A stretch of DNA of 64,000 nt from Streptomyces sp. WAC08241. Lineage in GTDB: Bacteria; Actinomycetota; Actinomycetes; Streptomycetales; Streptomycetaceae. A program made the translations under genes and the position numbers. The stretch covers positions 4,280,501 to 4,344,500 of the forward strand of contig CP042279.1 of NCBI GenBank assembly GCA_007858575.1, read 5' to 3'. How positions within the stretch are numbered: position 1 is the first letter of the stretch; the number at the start of each line of letters is the position of its first letter. Of the stretch, positions 48,285 to 58,486 are shown piece after piece. The notes under the pieces were generated by a model. That model was not told where the DNA came from. It did no database searches and saw only the letters and a program-made list of their open reading frames with translations.

Positions 48285-48756
48285 GGGTTGAGCATAAAGC
48301 GCGTATGGAACGGGCAAAGGAAGGGATTGACCCTCTGTCGGCTGATAGTCTTGGCCGCTGGCCGGGAGCGTTGGATCCCCGACCACTCGTCACACGTCAT
48401 CCCTCACGGGGACCGGCCGGAGGAGGTGGGGCTGCGATGGACCGAAGTCGGTCGGGCAGTACCAGCGGCTCTTCCGCCCCGCACCCGAGCCCGGTGCGCT
48501 TTTCCTCCCGGTGATTCCGGGTACGCGACTCCAGGACCGCGCGATCCCCCGATCCGCACGGACCGCGCGACCCCCTTCTCCGGCATCTCGCACGACGGAA
48601 GAGCATGTCGACCTCGCCTGTCCGTAGCGAATGTCTGTAGCGAACGCCGTCACCGCGATCCCCCGGTGCCGCCCGCTTTGTGGACGACGTAGCTCCACGT
48701 CCCCATTCCGGGCTGTGCCACGCTCGCCGACGGCCTCTCCGTGAAGGAGCATGCCC
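48285..48756. other. intergenic region upstream of corA
   Basis: About 470 bases between divergent genes. I find no clear conserved gene, no recognisable magnesium riboswitch and no strong hairpin. One frame on the plus strand from about 48435 to a TAG near 48625 reads plausibly (QYQRLFRPAPEPGALF) once a base is restored, but I cannot place a start or a family. A short direct repeat TGTAGCGAA/CGTAGCGAA lies near 48625-48645. Confidence 0.4.
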
Positions 48757-49882
48757 ATGTCGATGATCCGTGACCTGCGTGCCGCCGTCCGTCCGAGCCT
48801 GCGGCACCCCTGCGCAAGACCCCCACCACGTACACCGCGTACGACCCCACCCGCGACCACTCGGCGTCCACCGCCGTCGTCGACTGCGCCGTCTACCGCG
48901 ACGGGCGCCGGGTCGAGGACGACGCGTGCTCACCCGCGCGGCGCGATGCGGCGCGTACGGGACAAGGGCGGCTTCGCCTGGATCGGCCTGCACGAGCCGA
49001 CCGAGGCCGAATTCGCCGTCATCGCGGCCGAGTTCGGGCTGCACCCGCTCGCCGTCGAGGACGCCGTCCACGCCCACCAGCGGCCCAAGCTGGAGCGGTA
49101 CGACGACACCCTCTTCACCGTCTTCAAGACGATCCACTACGTCGAGCACGCCGAGCTCACCGCGACCAGCGAGGTCGTCGAGACCGGCGAGGTCATGTGC
49201 TTCACCGGCCCCGACTTCGTCATCACCGTCCGGCACGGCGGGCAGGGCTCCCTGCGCAACCTCCGCCACCGGCTCCAGGGCGAGCCCGAGAGCTGCTCTC
49301 CAAGGGGCCCTCGGCCGTCCTGCACGCCATCGCGGACCACGTCGTCGACGGCTACATCGCGGTCGCCGACTCCGTCGAGCTGGACATCGACCAGTTGGAG
49401 ATCGACGTCTTCTCGCCGGCCGTGAAGGGCTCCACGCGCGGTACGGACACCGGCCGGATCTATCAGCTCAAGCGCGAGGTCCTGGAGTTCAAGCGGGCCG
49501 TCACCCGCTGCTGCGGCCGATGCAGTTGCTCAGTGAGCGGCCGATGCGGCTCGTGGACCCGGACATCCAGAAGTACTTCCGGGACGTGGCGGACCACCTC
49601 GCCCGCGTCCAGGAGCAGGTCGTCGGCTTCGACGAGCTGCTCAACTCGATCCTCCAGGCCAACCTGGCGCAGGCGACCGTCGCGCAGAACGAGGACATGC
49701 GCAAGATCACCTCGTGGGCGGCGATCGTCGCCGTCCCCACGGCGGTCTGCGGGGTGTACGGCATGAACTTCGACCACATGCCGGAGCTGCACTGGAAGTA
49801 CGGCTACCCGATGGTGCTCACCGGCATCGTCGTGGTCTGCCTCACCATCCACCGCACCCTCAAGCGCAACGGCTGGCTGTAG
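48757..49882 (+). CDS. corA: CorA-family magnesium/cobalt transporter
   Basis: About 375 residues. A cytoplasmic N-terminal domain (GGFAWIGLHEPTEAEFAVIA, HPLAVEDAVHAHQRPKLER) leads into a long helix (QNEDMRKITSWAAIVAVPTA). Two C-terminal membrane segments flank the signature YGMNF and end TLKRNGWL. It forms a pentameric Mg2+ channel. The ATG at 48757 (MSMIRDLRAA) is chosen over one at 48751 because GAAGGAG is then 7 bases away. Bases are missing near 48800, 48930, 49292 and 49508. Confidence 0.93.
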
Positions 49883-49906
49883 GGCGGTCGCGGATAGGCT
49901 GCGGGC

Positions 49907-50416
49907 ATGACCGATCAGTCGCTCGGGCCCGCCCTCGTCGAGGAGGCCACCAAGAAGTCCGGCCTGGTGTGGGTGCGCGGCACCGGGCCCGCCCGCGCGC
50001 TCTGGCACGTCTGGCACGACGGCGCCGCGCTCCTCGTCGGCGACGGGCCCGGCGAGCAGCCGCTGCCGGGCCTGGTGGACGGCGGCACGGCCGAGGTGAC
50101 CGTCCGCAGCAAGGACAAGGGCGGCCGGATCGTCGCCTGGACGGCCGCCGTGCGCGAGCTGGCCGCCGGTACGGAGGAGTGGGACGCGGCCGTCGCGGAG
50201 CTGAAGGGCAAGCGGCTCAACGCGCCCGACGGCGAGGCGATGCCGGAGCGCTGGGCGCGCGAGTGCCGGGTGGTGCGGCTGGAACCGCGCGAGGTCGCCG
50301 CGGAGCTGCCGGACGGCTCCCTGGTGGCCGTACCGCTGCCCACGGCGGCCACCACCCGCCGCCCCGTGCCGGCTGCGCTCCCGCGCCTGCTCCTGAAGCG
50401 CCGCAAGCGCCGCTGA
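49907..50416 (+). CDS. conserved hypothetical protein (possible split-barrel fold)
   Basis: A 169-residue intact frame from ATG 49907, 24 bases after corA. Segments GLVWVRGTGPARALWHVWHDGAALLVG and GGRIVAWTAAVREL (in part) suggest a beta-barrel of the flavin-reductase/pyridoxamine-oxidase-like kind, but no cofactor motif is clear. The C-terminus is a run of basic residues (LLLKRRKRR). Function unknown. Confidence 0.7.
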   Translation: MTDQSLGPALVEEATKKSGLVWVRGTGPARALWHVWHDGAALLVGDGPGEQPLPGLVDGGTAEVTVRSKDKGGRIVAWTAAVRELAAGTEEWDAAVAELKGKRLNAPDGEAMPERWARECRVVRLEPREVAAELPDGSLVAVPLPTAATTRRPVPAALPRLLLKRRKRR

Positions 50417-50428
50417 GGGGCGCGCTCC

Positions 50429-51182
50429 TCAGGTGCGGGGAAGCTGCTTGCCGTAGTCCACGGTCTCGTCCTTCGTCGGCGCGGCCAGCGGGAAGTCCTT
50501 GTTCCAGTCGGAGAGCGTCACCACGCCCCCGCCGCCGCCCCGGGCGAACTGCACCGGGTACGGGGAGCCGTCCAGGGACACGTCGAGGACGCCGCCCCCG
50601 CCGTCCGCGCCGCCCTTGACCTTGATCGTGCGGACCCCGCCGACCCGCGTGCGGTCGCCCTTGACCTTCTCGCCGTGCAGCCCGATGAGGCCGTCGAGCA
50701 GCGGCTTCATGTCGGTGAAGCCGCGCAGTTGCCGGTACGAGGGGTCGTCCTGCGGCACCTTCACGTACTTGCCGTCGAGCTTCTCGGCGGCCTCGACGTC
50801 CGTCTCCGTCGGCTTGTCGTCGCCCTTGCCGTGGGACCAGAAGCCGGCGTCGGCCTTCAGGTAGAGCGTGTCGCCGACCCGCGTCAGCTCGAAGGTGCCG
50901 TTCCGCGTCGTCACCGAGCCGCTGGCGCCGTCCCGCTTGAGGCGCATGTTGAGCTTGAAGGTGCCGCCCTTGCTGACCAGGGTGCCGGCCAGGCGCACTG
51001 CCTTCGCCCCGTCCGCCACCGTCCGCGCCTTGCGCTCGATGTCGGGGCGGCGAGCCGCCCGACCCCGTTGGTCCCCTCGTCCGGGTCGGCGGCGCAGGCC
51101 GTGAGCCCCGCCGTCAGTCCGGCGCAGAGCGCCAGGGCACGACGGCCCCGCGGATACGCGATGCCGGGGTGCGGACGGTCAT
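50429..51182 (-). CDS. secreted lipoprotein, LppX/LprG-like
   Basis: About 250 residues. The signal peptide ends LTAGLTAC (lipobox LTAC), joined to ATG 51180-51182 after restoring a base near 51143; a second base is missing near 51057. The mature part (ADGAKAVRLAGTLVSKGG, FELTRVGDTLYLKADAGFW, GKYVKVPQDDPSYRQL, LDVSLDGSPYPVQF) has the half-barrel pattern of LppX_LprAFG lipoproteins, which bind or carry lipids in mycobacteria. The ligand here is unknown. Convergent with the preceding gene, only 12 bases apart. Confidence 0.8.
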
Positions 51183-51467
51183 CTGCGCTGCCTCTCGTGA
51201 TCGTGCGGGCGTACGGGCGCCGGGACCCGGCCGGGCGGAGGGCAGGGTCCGGTACCCGTACCGGTACCGGGGGTTCCGGCTCCGGTACCGGGGTAACAGC
51301 AGACCGCAGCGTACCCGGGCCGGCCGGCGGCCCCCGCAGGCAGCCGTACGGAGGCACTGCCGGAGCGGGCCGGAACGGCACGGGCTAGCCTGAACCGGTA
51401 GCGCTCCGCGATCACCGGCCGGGCGCTGCGAGGACTCGAATCGTGCGACACCGAGGAGGCGCGTGGC

Positions 51468-52750
51468 ATGGCGGCAGGCGCCCCCGGATCTTCGTCTCCC
51501 ACCTGGCGGGGTCCCCGTCTTCGACCCCGTCGGCGACCAGGTCGGCCGGGTCAGCGACCTGGTGGCCATGCTGCGGGTCGGCCGCCGCCCGCCGCGCCTG
51601 CTCGGCATGGTCGTGGAGGTGCTCAGCCGCCGCCGGGTCTTCGTCCCCATGACCCGGATCACCGGCGTCGAGTCCGGCCAGGTCATCACCACCGGCGTGG
51701 TGAACATGCGCCGCTTCGAGCAGCGCCCCACCGAGCGGCTCGTCCTCGGCGAGCTCCTGGACCGGCGGGTGCGGCTCGTGGGGAACGACGGGCGGGAGGG
51801 CGAGGAGGTCACCGTCCTCGACATCGCCATCCAGCAGTTGCCCGCCCGCCGCGACTGGGAGATCGACAAGGTCTTCGTCCGCAAGGGCAAGGGCGGGTGC
51901 TGAGCCGCCGGGGCGAGACCCTGACCGTCGAGTGGTCGGCCGTCACCGGCTTCTCCCTGGAGGAGCACGGCCAGGGCGCCGAGAACCTGCTCGCCACCTT
52001 CGAGAAGCTGCGCCCGGCCGACCTGGCCAACGCCCTGCACCACCTCTCCCCCAAGCGGCGCGCCGAGGTGGCCGCGGCCCTCGACGACGACCGGCTCGCG
52101 GACGTCCTGGAGGAGCTGCCGGAGGACGACCAGATCGAGATCCTCGGCAAGCTGAAGGAGGAGCGGGCGGCCGACGTCCTGGAGGCGATGGACCCGGACG
52201 ACGCGGCCGACCTGCTGTCCGAGCTGCCCGAGGAGGACCAGGAGCGGCTGCTGACCCTGATGCAGCCGGACGACGCGGCGGACGTGCGCCGCCTCCTGGC
52301 GTACGAGGAGCGCACGGCGGGCGGTCTGATGACGACGGAGCCGATCGTGCTGCGCCCGGACGCGACCGTCGCGGACGCGCTGGCCCGGGTCCGCCAGCAG
52401 GACCTGTCCCCGGCCCTCGCCGCGCAGGTGTACGTGTGCCGGCCGCCGGACGAGACGCCGACGGGGAAGTACCTGGGCACGGTGCACTTCCAGCGGCTCC
52501 TGCGGGACCCGCCGTTCACCCTGGTCAGCTCGATCGTGGACAGCGACCTGCCGCCGCTCGGCCCGGACACCCCGCTGCCGGCCGTCACCAGCTACCTCGC
52601 CGCGTACAACATGGTCGCCGCGCCCGTCGTGGACGAGAGCGGGTCCCTGCTCGGCGCGGTGACCGTCGACGACGTGCTGGACCACCTGCTGCCGGACGAC
52701 TGGCGCGAGACCGAGTTCCACGAGGAGGAGGGGCGGGGCATGGCCGCTGA
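51468..52750 (+). CDS. MgtE N-domain/CBS protein (magnesium-sensing, no channel domain)
   Basis: About 427 residues. An N-terminal PRC-like part (FDPVGDQVGRVSDLVAMLR), then the MgtE intracellular superhelix (FEKLRPADLANALHHLS, LEELPEDDQIEILGKL, MDPDDAADLLSELPEEDQ, TAGGLMTTEP), then two CBS motifs. There are no membrane helices, so this is a regulatory or sensor relative rather than a channel. Start ATG at 51468 after GAGGAGG. Bases are missing near 51487, 51511 and 51897, and one near 52730. With the last restored it stops at TGA 52748-52750; as read it appears fused to the next gene. Confidence 0.85.
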
Positions 52751-53309
52751 ACGCACGCAGGACCGGGAGCGCGAGCGGGACCGGGAGCGGGCCGTGCCCC
52801 GGATCCGGCTCGACCTGCCGAGGGAGCGTCGGGCCCGGCTGCTGCCGGAGTACGACCCGGAGGCCTTCGGGCGCCTGTCGGAGCGGATCGCCCGCTTCCT
52901 GGGAACGGGCCGGTTCCTGGTCTGGATGACGCTGACAATCGTCGTCTGGGTGCTGTGGAACATCTTCGCGCCGGGGCCGCTGAAGTTCGACGAGTACCCG
53001 TTCATCTTCCTGACGCTCGCGCTGTCCCTCCAGGCCTCGTACGCGGCCCCGCTGATCCTGCTCGCCCAGAACCGGCAGGACGACCGGGACCGAGTCAACC
53101 TGGAACAGGACCGGAAGCAGAACGAGCGGTCGATCGCGGACACCGAGTACCTGACGCGGGAGATCGCCGCGCTGCGCATGGGCCTCGGCGAGGTCGCCAC
53201 GCGCGACTGGATCCGTTCCGAGCTCCAGGACCTCCTCAAGGAGATGGAGGAGCGCCGGGACCTCTTCCCGTCCGGCGACGCGCGCGGAAGTGACGTACCC
53301 GACCGTTGA
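52740..53309 (+). CDS. DUF1003 membrane protein
   Basis: About 189 residues from ATG 52740. A charged N-terminus (RERERDRERAVPRIRLDLP) precedes two membrane segments (FLVWMTLTIVVWVLWNIF and FIFLTLALSLQASYAAPLIL). The conserved cytoplasmic tail follows (QNRQDDRDRVNLEQDRKQNE in part, EVATRDWIRSELQDL). The family frequently neighbours MgtE-like genes in actinobacteria, suggesting a joint role in magnesium homeostasis. Its start overlaps the MgtE-like stop by 11 bases. Confidence 0.88.
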   Translation: MAAERTQDRERERDRERAVPRIRLDLPRERRARLLPEYDPEAFGRLSERIARFLGTGRFLVWMTLTIVVWVLWNIFAPGPLKFDEYPFIFLTLALSLQASYAAPLILLAQNRQDDRDRVNLEQDRKQNERSIADTEYLTREIAALRMGLGEVATRDWIRSELQDLLKEMEERRDLFPSGDARGSDVPDR

Positions 53310-53352
53310 CGGCCTTACCTGGGCCGGTGTTCCGCGCCGTACCATCGTCGGT

Positions 53353-54480
53353 ATGGCTACGGAAGACGCGGTGCTCGAAGCACTGGCGACGGTGAACGAC
53401 CCTGAGATCAACAAGCCGATCACTGAGCTCGGCATGGTCAAGTCGGTGGAGATCGAACCGGACGGCAGGGTCGCCGTCACGGTCTACCTGACGGTCTCCG
53501 GGTGCCCGATGCGCGACACCATCACCCAGCGGGTGACCGAGGCCGTCTCCCGGGTCGAGGGCGTCACCGGCGTCGACGTCTCGCTGGACGTGATGAGCGA
53601 CGAGCAGCGCAAGGAGCTGGCGGCCGCGCTGCGCGGCACGACCGCCGAGCGCGAGGTGCCGTTCGCCAAGCCCGGCTCGCTGACCCGGGTCTACGCGGTC
53701 GCCTCCGGCAAGGGGGCGTCGGCAAGTCCTCCGTTACCGTGAACCTGGCGGCCGCGATGGCCGCCGACGGCTCAAGGTCGGCGTCGTCGACGCCGACATC
53801 TACGGCCAGCGTGCCCCGGATGCTGGGCGCGGACGGCCTTCCGACCCAGGTCGAGAACATGATCATGCCGCCGTCGGCGAACGGCGTGAAGGTCATCTCC
53901 ATCGGCATGTTCACCCCGGGCAACGCGCCGGTGGTGTGGCGCGGCCCGATGCTGCACCGCGCGCTCCAGCAGTTCCTCGCGGACGTGTACTGGGGCGACC
54001 TGGACGTCCTCCTCTCGACCTGCCGCCGGGCACCGGCGACATCGCGATCTCGGTCGCGCAGCTCGTGCCGAACGCGGAGATCCTGGTCGTCACGACCCCG
54101 CAGCAGGCGGCGGCCGAGGTCGCCGAGCGGGCCGGCTCGATCGCCGTCCAGACGCACCAGAAGATCGTCGGCGTCGTGGAGAACATGGCGGGCCTGCCGT
54201 GTCCGCACTGCGACGAGATGGTCGACGTGTTCGGCACCGGCGGCGGCCAGAAGGTCGCGGACGGCCTGACGCAGACCACGGGCGCGACCGTCCCGGTCCT
54301 CGGCTCGATCCCGATCGACGTGCGGCTGCGCGAGGGCGGCGACGACGGCAGGCCGGTCGTCCTGTCCGACCCGGACTCCCCGCGGGCGCGGCGCTCCGCG
54401 CCATCGCCGGTAAGCTGGGCGGCCGCCAGCGCGGCCTGTCGGGCATGAGCCTGGGCATCACGCCGCGCAACAAGTTCTGA
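53353..54480 (+). CDS. mrp: Mrp/ApbC-type iron-sulfur carrier ATPase
   Basis: About 375 residues. N-terminal MIP18/DUF59 domain (ATVNDPEINKPITELGMV, VSGCPMRDTI). The P-loop ATPase has a deviant Walker A (ASGKG-G-VGKSS after restoring a base near 53715), DLPPGTGDIAISVAQ (restored near 54020) and the cluster-binding CPHC late in the chain (MAGLPCPHCDEM). It binds and transfers Fe-S clusters. Start ATG at 53353. Further bases are missing near 53772 and 54380. Followed by a strong terminator. Confidence 0.93.
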
Positions 54481-54492
54481 GCGGGTCACGAC

Positions 54493-54524
54493 GAAGGGCG
54501 CCCCGGTTCGCCGGGGCGCCCTTC
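54493..54524. terminator. terminator after mrp
   Basis: Perfect 14-bp stem (54493-54506 with 54511-54524) closed by the stable tetraloop TTCG, between convergent genes. Confidence 0.9.
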
Positions 54525-54532
54525 CGCCGTTC

Positions 54533-55159
54533 TCAGGCGTACGCGTCGAGGTCCTTGATCTGCGCGAACCCGAGCCCGTACGCGCTCATCCCCCGCCCGT
54601 ACGCCCCCAGGTGCACGCCCGCCGCCGAGCCGGCCAGGACCCAGCCGAACTCGGACTCGCGGTAGTGGAACGGCACCGGCACCCCGTCCACGGGCAGCGA
54701 GAGCGTCGTCCAGGCGGGCCCGTCGAGGTCGTCGGCGAGCTCGAAGGCCGTCTCGGTCTGCTGGTCCAGCCAGTGGTCGCGGGTCACGTGGTCGAGCGAG
54801 GCCGGCCAGGTGTGCACGAGCAGTCCGGAGCCCGCCAGCCAGGCGGCGGAGGAGACCGTGGTGGCGTCGAGGACGCCCGTCCCGTCCCCGGTCCGCCGGA
54901 CGGGGCTCGCCGCGACCGTCACGACGACGGCGAAACGCTCCTTCTCCGCACCGCTCGCGTCCGACCTTATCGACGGCGCGTCACCGTGCCCGATCGATCC
55001 GTGCTGCACGCTGCCGTCCGCCGCCGTGCCGGCCTGCATCAGCCGGCGCGGCTCGGTGAAGGCCTCGTCGAGGCCGTACCAGGCGAAGGGCGCCCGCAGG
55101 AAGCCCTCGTCGATCCGCCGGGCCACGGGCATGCCCTCCACCCGGGTCGTGGTCTCCAT
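54533..55159 (-). CDS. conserved hypothetical protein
   Basis: A 208-residue intact frame, ATG at 55157-55159. The sequence (RIDEGFLRAPFAWYGLDEAF, GSGLLVHTWPASLDHVTRD, VPVPFHYRESEFGWVLAGS) has no motif that I recognise and no signal peptide. Probably a soluble actinobacterial protein of unknown function, located between mrp and tatB. Confidence 0.75.
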   Translation of the reverse strand: METTTRVEGMPVARRIDEGFLRAPFAWYGLDEAFTEPRRLMQAGTAADGSVQHGSIGHGDAPSIRSDASGAEKERFAVVVTVAASPVRRTGDGTGVLDATTVSSAAWLAGSGLLVHTWPASLDHVTRDHWLDQQTETAFELADDLDGPAWTTLSLPVDGVPVPFHYRESEFGWVLAGSAAGVHLGAYGRGMSAYGLGFAQIKDLDAYA

Positions 55160-55233
55160 CTCGGCCGCCTCCTCGTTCCGTCAACAGAGCGAGGATAGCC
55201 ACCGGGGCGCGCCGGGGCGGTGACAGCCCGTCG

Positions 55234-55700
55234 TCAGGTCGCGTCGGAGTCGTACGGGGGCGCTCGGCGGCGCCCGGTTCGTCCCGCTTCTTGAGGAGGT
55301 CCGGGGTGCCCGCCGCCGCCCCGCCGGCCGCCGTCCCGCCGGTCGCCGAGCCGTTGACGGCGGGCAGGGTCTCGCGGCCGTGGACCGCGTCGGCGACCTC
55401 GTTCATCTCCTTCTTGAGGTCGAAGGTGCCGCGCAGGTCCTTGAGCTCCCTGAGGTCCTCGTTGTTCTCCAACTGCTTGCGGAGGAACGTCTTGGGGTTG
55501 AGGTCCTCGAACTCGAAGTCCTTGAACTCCGGTCCCAGCTCGCTGCGGATGTCGTTCTTCGCGCTGTCGGAGAACTCGCGGACCTTCCGGATGAAGCGCG
55601 AGACGTCCTGGATCACCTTCGGGAGCTTGTCCGGCCCGAAGACGAGCACGGCGAGGACCACGAGCGTCACCAGCTCGAGTGCGCCTATGTCGCTGAACAC
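55234..55700 (-). CDS. tatB: TatB, twin-arginine translocase subunit
   Basis: About 155 residues. N-terminal membrane helix with the TatB start MFSDIGALELVTLVVLAVLV, then the FGPDKLPK hinge and an amphipathic helix (VIQDVSRFIRKVREFSDSAK). A charged disordered tail follows. It receives twin-arginine precursors for export. Start GTG at 55698-55700; one base restored near 55260 gives the end PYDSDAT. Its position behind htrA matches the sigE-anti-sigma-htrA-tatB arrangement of actinobacteria. Confidence 0.92.
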
Positions 55701-55791
55701 CTAGTAGCTCCTTCACGCCGGTCCAGGGCCCGGTCCACGGTACCCGCCGAAACTGCCGGGCGGGTACCTCGCGGTGTCCGCCGCATGGCGC

Positions 55792-57475
55792 TCAGGTGCC
55801 CTGCGAGGAGCCGAGCGTCAACGTCTTTGTCAGCTCTTTGCCGTCGCGGCGCAGGGTGAGCTCCAGGCGGTCGCCGGGACGGTGGGCGCGGATCTTCACG
55901 ATGAGCTCCTCGCCGTTGTGCACCCGCTGGCCGTCGACCTCGGTGATGACGTCGCCGGACCGGAGCCCCGCCTGGGCGGCCGGGCCGCCGGGCGTGACGG
56001 AGGCGGTGCCGTCCTTGCCCTTCTCGCCGACGCGGGCGCCGTCGCCGTTGTACTGCATGTCGAGGCTCACGCCGATGACCGGGTGGGTCGCCTTGCCGGT
56101 GCTGATGAGCTCCTCGGCGACCCGCTTGCCCTGGTTGATCGGTATGGCGAAGCCGAGGCCGATGGAGCCGGGCTGGCTCGCGCCTCGCCCTCGCCGTCGC
56201 CGGAGCTGCCGGCCGCGCGGATCGCGCTGTTGATGCCGATGACCCGGGCCTTGGAGTCGAGGAGGGTCCGCCGGAGTTGCCGGGGTTGATGGGGGCGTCG
56301 GTCTGGAGCGCGTCGACGTAGCTGATGTCGCTGCCGTCGCCCTTCTCGCCGCCGGCGGTGATCGGGCGCTCCTTGGCGCTGATGATGCCGGAGGTCACGG
56401 TGTTGGAGAGGTCGAAGGGGGCGCCGATGGCGACGACGGGGTCGCCGACGCGCACGTTGTCGGAGTTGCCGAGGGCAGGGCCTTGAGGCCGGAGACGCCG
56501 GTGACCTGGACGACGGCCAGGTCGTAGCCGGTGTCCTTGCCGACGAGCTTGGCGCGGGCGGTCTCGCCGCTGGAGAAGGTCACCGAGATGTCCGCGGAGG
56601 AGCGGGCGCCGTCCACGACGTGGTTGTTGGTGAGGATGTGGCCCCGGGTGTCCAGGACGAAGCCGGTGCCGGTGCCGGACGAACCGCTGCCCTTGACGTG
56701 CAGGGTGACCACGCCGGGCAGGGCGCTGGCGGCGATCCCGGCCACGCTGTCGGGGGCGCGGCCGGTGTCCTCGGCGGCGGCCTGGGGCAGTTCGACGGCG
56801 GTGATCCCGCCGTTGCGTTCGACGTACGCGCCGATGCCGCCGCCGACGACGCCGGTGATCAGGGCGAAGACGAGCGCCCCGGCGACGGCGAGCCCCTTGC
56901 GGGATACCGCTTCGCGGGCGGGGGCGGGAAGGCGGGCCCGCCGACGCCCCAGGGTCGTACTGCCCCCAGGGCGCGGGCGCCCCTGCGGGTGCGGCTGGTG
57001 CTGGGGGTGCGCCTGGGGCGGTACGGGGCCCTGCTGGGGCGGTACGGGGACGGGGCCGCTGCACGGCGGCGCGGGCGCCCACGGCCCGGGCTCGCCGTAG
57101 GGCGGCGTCCGGTACTCGTCGGGGGCGTGCAGGGGCGGGGCGGCGGCCTGCGGCTGCGCCTGCGCCTGCTCCTGCGGCGCGGGGGCGGCCTCGGGCGCCG
57201 GGGCCCGGTCCTGCGGCTCGCCCTTGGTCAGGACGACGGACGGGGCGACGGCCTCGGGGTCGGTCCCGACGGCTCCGGCGGGCGCGACGCTCTCGGGGTC
57301 GGCCGGGGCCGCCTCGGCCGGGCGGTCGCCGTCGGCGGCTCCGGGGCCGCCGGCGGCTGTGGTGCGGGCAGGGGAAAGTCGCCGTCGCCTCACCGGACGG
57401 AGACGGCGCGGGTATCCGCGCCGCCTCCGGTGTACTCGAAGGACGGCTCCACCAGTTCGGCTTCCCGTTGTTCAT
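55792..57475 (-). CDS. htrA: HtrA/DegP-type membrane-anchored serine protease
   Basis: About 561 residues. Start ATG at 57473-57475 (MNNGKPNWWSRP), then a long Pro/Ala/Gln-rich cytoplasmic region and one membrane helix (GLAVAGALVFALITGVVGGG). The trypsin-like domain carries catalytic His in ILTNNHVV, Asp in TGYDLAVVQV and Ser in NPGNSGGP. A C-terminal PDZ domain follows (GLRSGDVITEVDGQRV). It degrades misfolded exported proteins. Bases need restoring near 57370, 57315, 56940, 56478, 56270 and 56183. Downstream of the sigma/anti-sigma pair, hence probably sigma-E dependent. Confidence 0.92.
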
Positions 57476-58486
57476 GCTCTCCCGCAACCGCTGACCCGTC
57501 CGCGCCCCTGGATCGGGCGCCACTCCCCCTGGATTCAACCAGGTCGCGGGTCAACGGGGAGCCGAGCGGCGCGGTCGTCGGGCCCGGCCCCGGACCGGGC
57601 CCGGGAGCGAGGGCCGGCGGAAGGACCGGACCCGCCGCCCGCACGAACGGAGAGAGAGGAGTGGAGGACGGGAAGGCGGGTATGCGAGGCCCACGGCCAC
57701 CCGGGGCGAGACGAAGGAGTGCCCGGCCGTCAACGGAACCACGGCCGCCACGGGACCCCGCGGAACCGCCGCCGGGGTGAGCGCGGCGAGCGGCTCGGCG
57801 GCGACGAACGCCTGGGCGCCCGTGCGCTCGCCGGGCGCGTGCCGCGGCCGAGGGCGTGCCCGTGCCGCCGCCCGCGGTGGTGGTGCGCAGCGGGGTGACC
57901 GCGCTGCCCGTGCCCTGGGCACCGCGCCCGGCCGCGCTCACCGACGCGTCCAGCGGCAGCGTGCCGCCGAGGGCGATGGCCGCGAACGAGACGGCGCTGG
58001 CCGCCACGAAGGCGAACCGCCGGCCGCGTCCGCCGGATCCCGGGGAGCGGTCACCGACCTCGTGTATGCGGAAGCCCGTGGCGGGCCCCCGGAGTGCGGG
58101 GTGACGACCGCCGCCGTGGCGAAGCCGTCCGACTTCACCCCCGGGCGCCGAGGAGTTCCTCGAAGGGGCTTTTGGGGCCCCCGGAACCCCTGAGGCCGCC
58201 CGGGCCGCCGAAGCCCCCGGGATCCCCCGACGGTTCGCCGGGTCCTCCCGGAAGTCCCTGGAGGCGGGCGAGGAAGCCCTCGGAGGGCGGTGGGGGCGCC
58301 GCGGAGGCGAAGACGCTCTTGAGGGTGCGCTGCGCGTCGGCCTCGGCCTTGCAGCGGGCGCAGGTCGCCAGGTGGGCGAGGACCCGCTCGCGGGCGTCGT
58401 GCCCCAGCTCGCCGTCGACGAGCGCGGCGAGCCGGTCCCCGAGGTGGTGCTCCGCGGGGTCGGTGACGTGGGGGTGTGCCGCTCAC
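57390..58486 (-). CDS. rseA: anti-sigma factor (RseA-like, ZAS zinc motif)
   Basis: Single-span membrane protein of up to 365 residues. The N-terminal zinc anti-sigma motif is HLATCARC (H-x3-C-x2-C), reached from GTG 58484-58486 after restoring a base near 58470. The membrane helix is FAFVAASAVSFAAIALGG. The extracellular part is long and Pro/Gly/Ala-rich. Its start overlaps the sigma-factor stop as GTGA. The C-terminus is uncertain: as read it runs to 57390, inside htrA, while another frame stops at TGA 57472-57474 overlapping the htrA ATG. Bases are also missing near 58330 and 58110. It should hold the sigma factor inactive until envelope stress. Confidence 0.85.

Noticed and set aside
51245..51300. 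GGTACCG-rich stretch between the lipoprotein and the MgtE-like gene as an operator
   Set aside because: Several irregular GGTACC motifs but no regular spacing or symmetric arrangement; plausible by chance in a divergent promoter of this composition.
51468..53309. Genuine fusion of the MgtE-like and DUF1003 proteins
   Set aside because: A stop in the alternative frame at 52748-52750 and an ATG at 52740 give two proteins of normal family length. Missing bases are common here, so the continuous frame is attributed to one of them.
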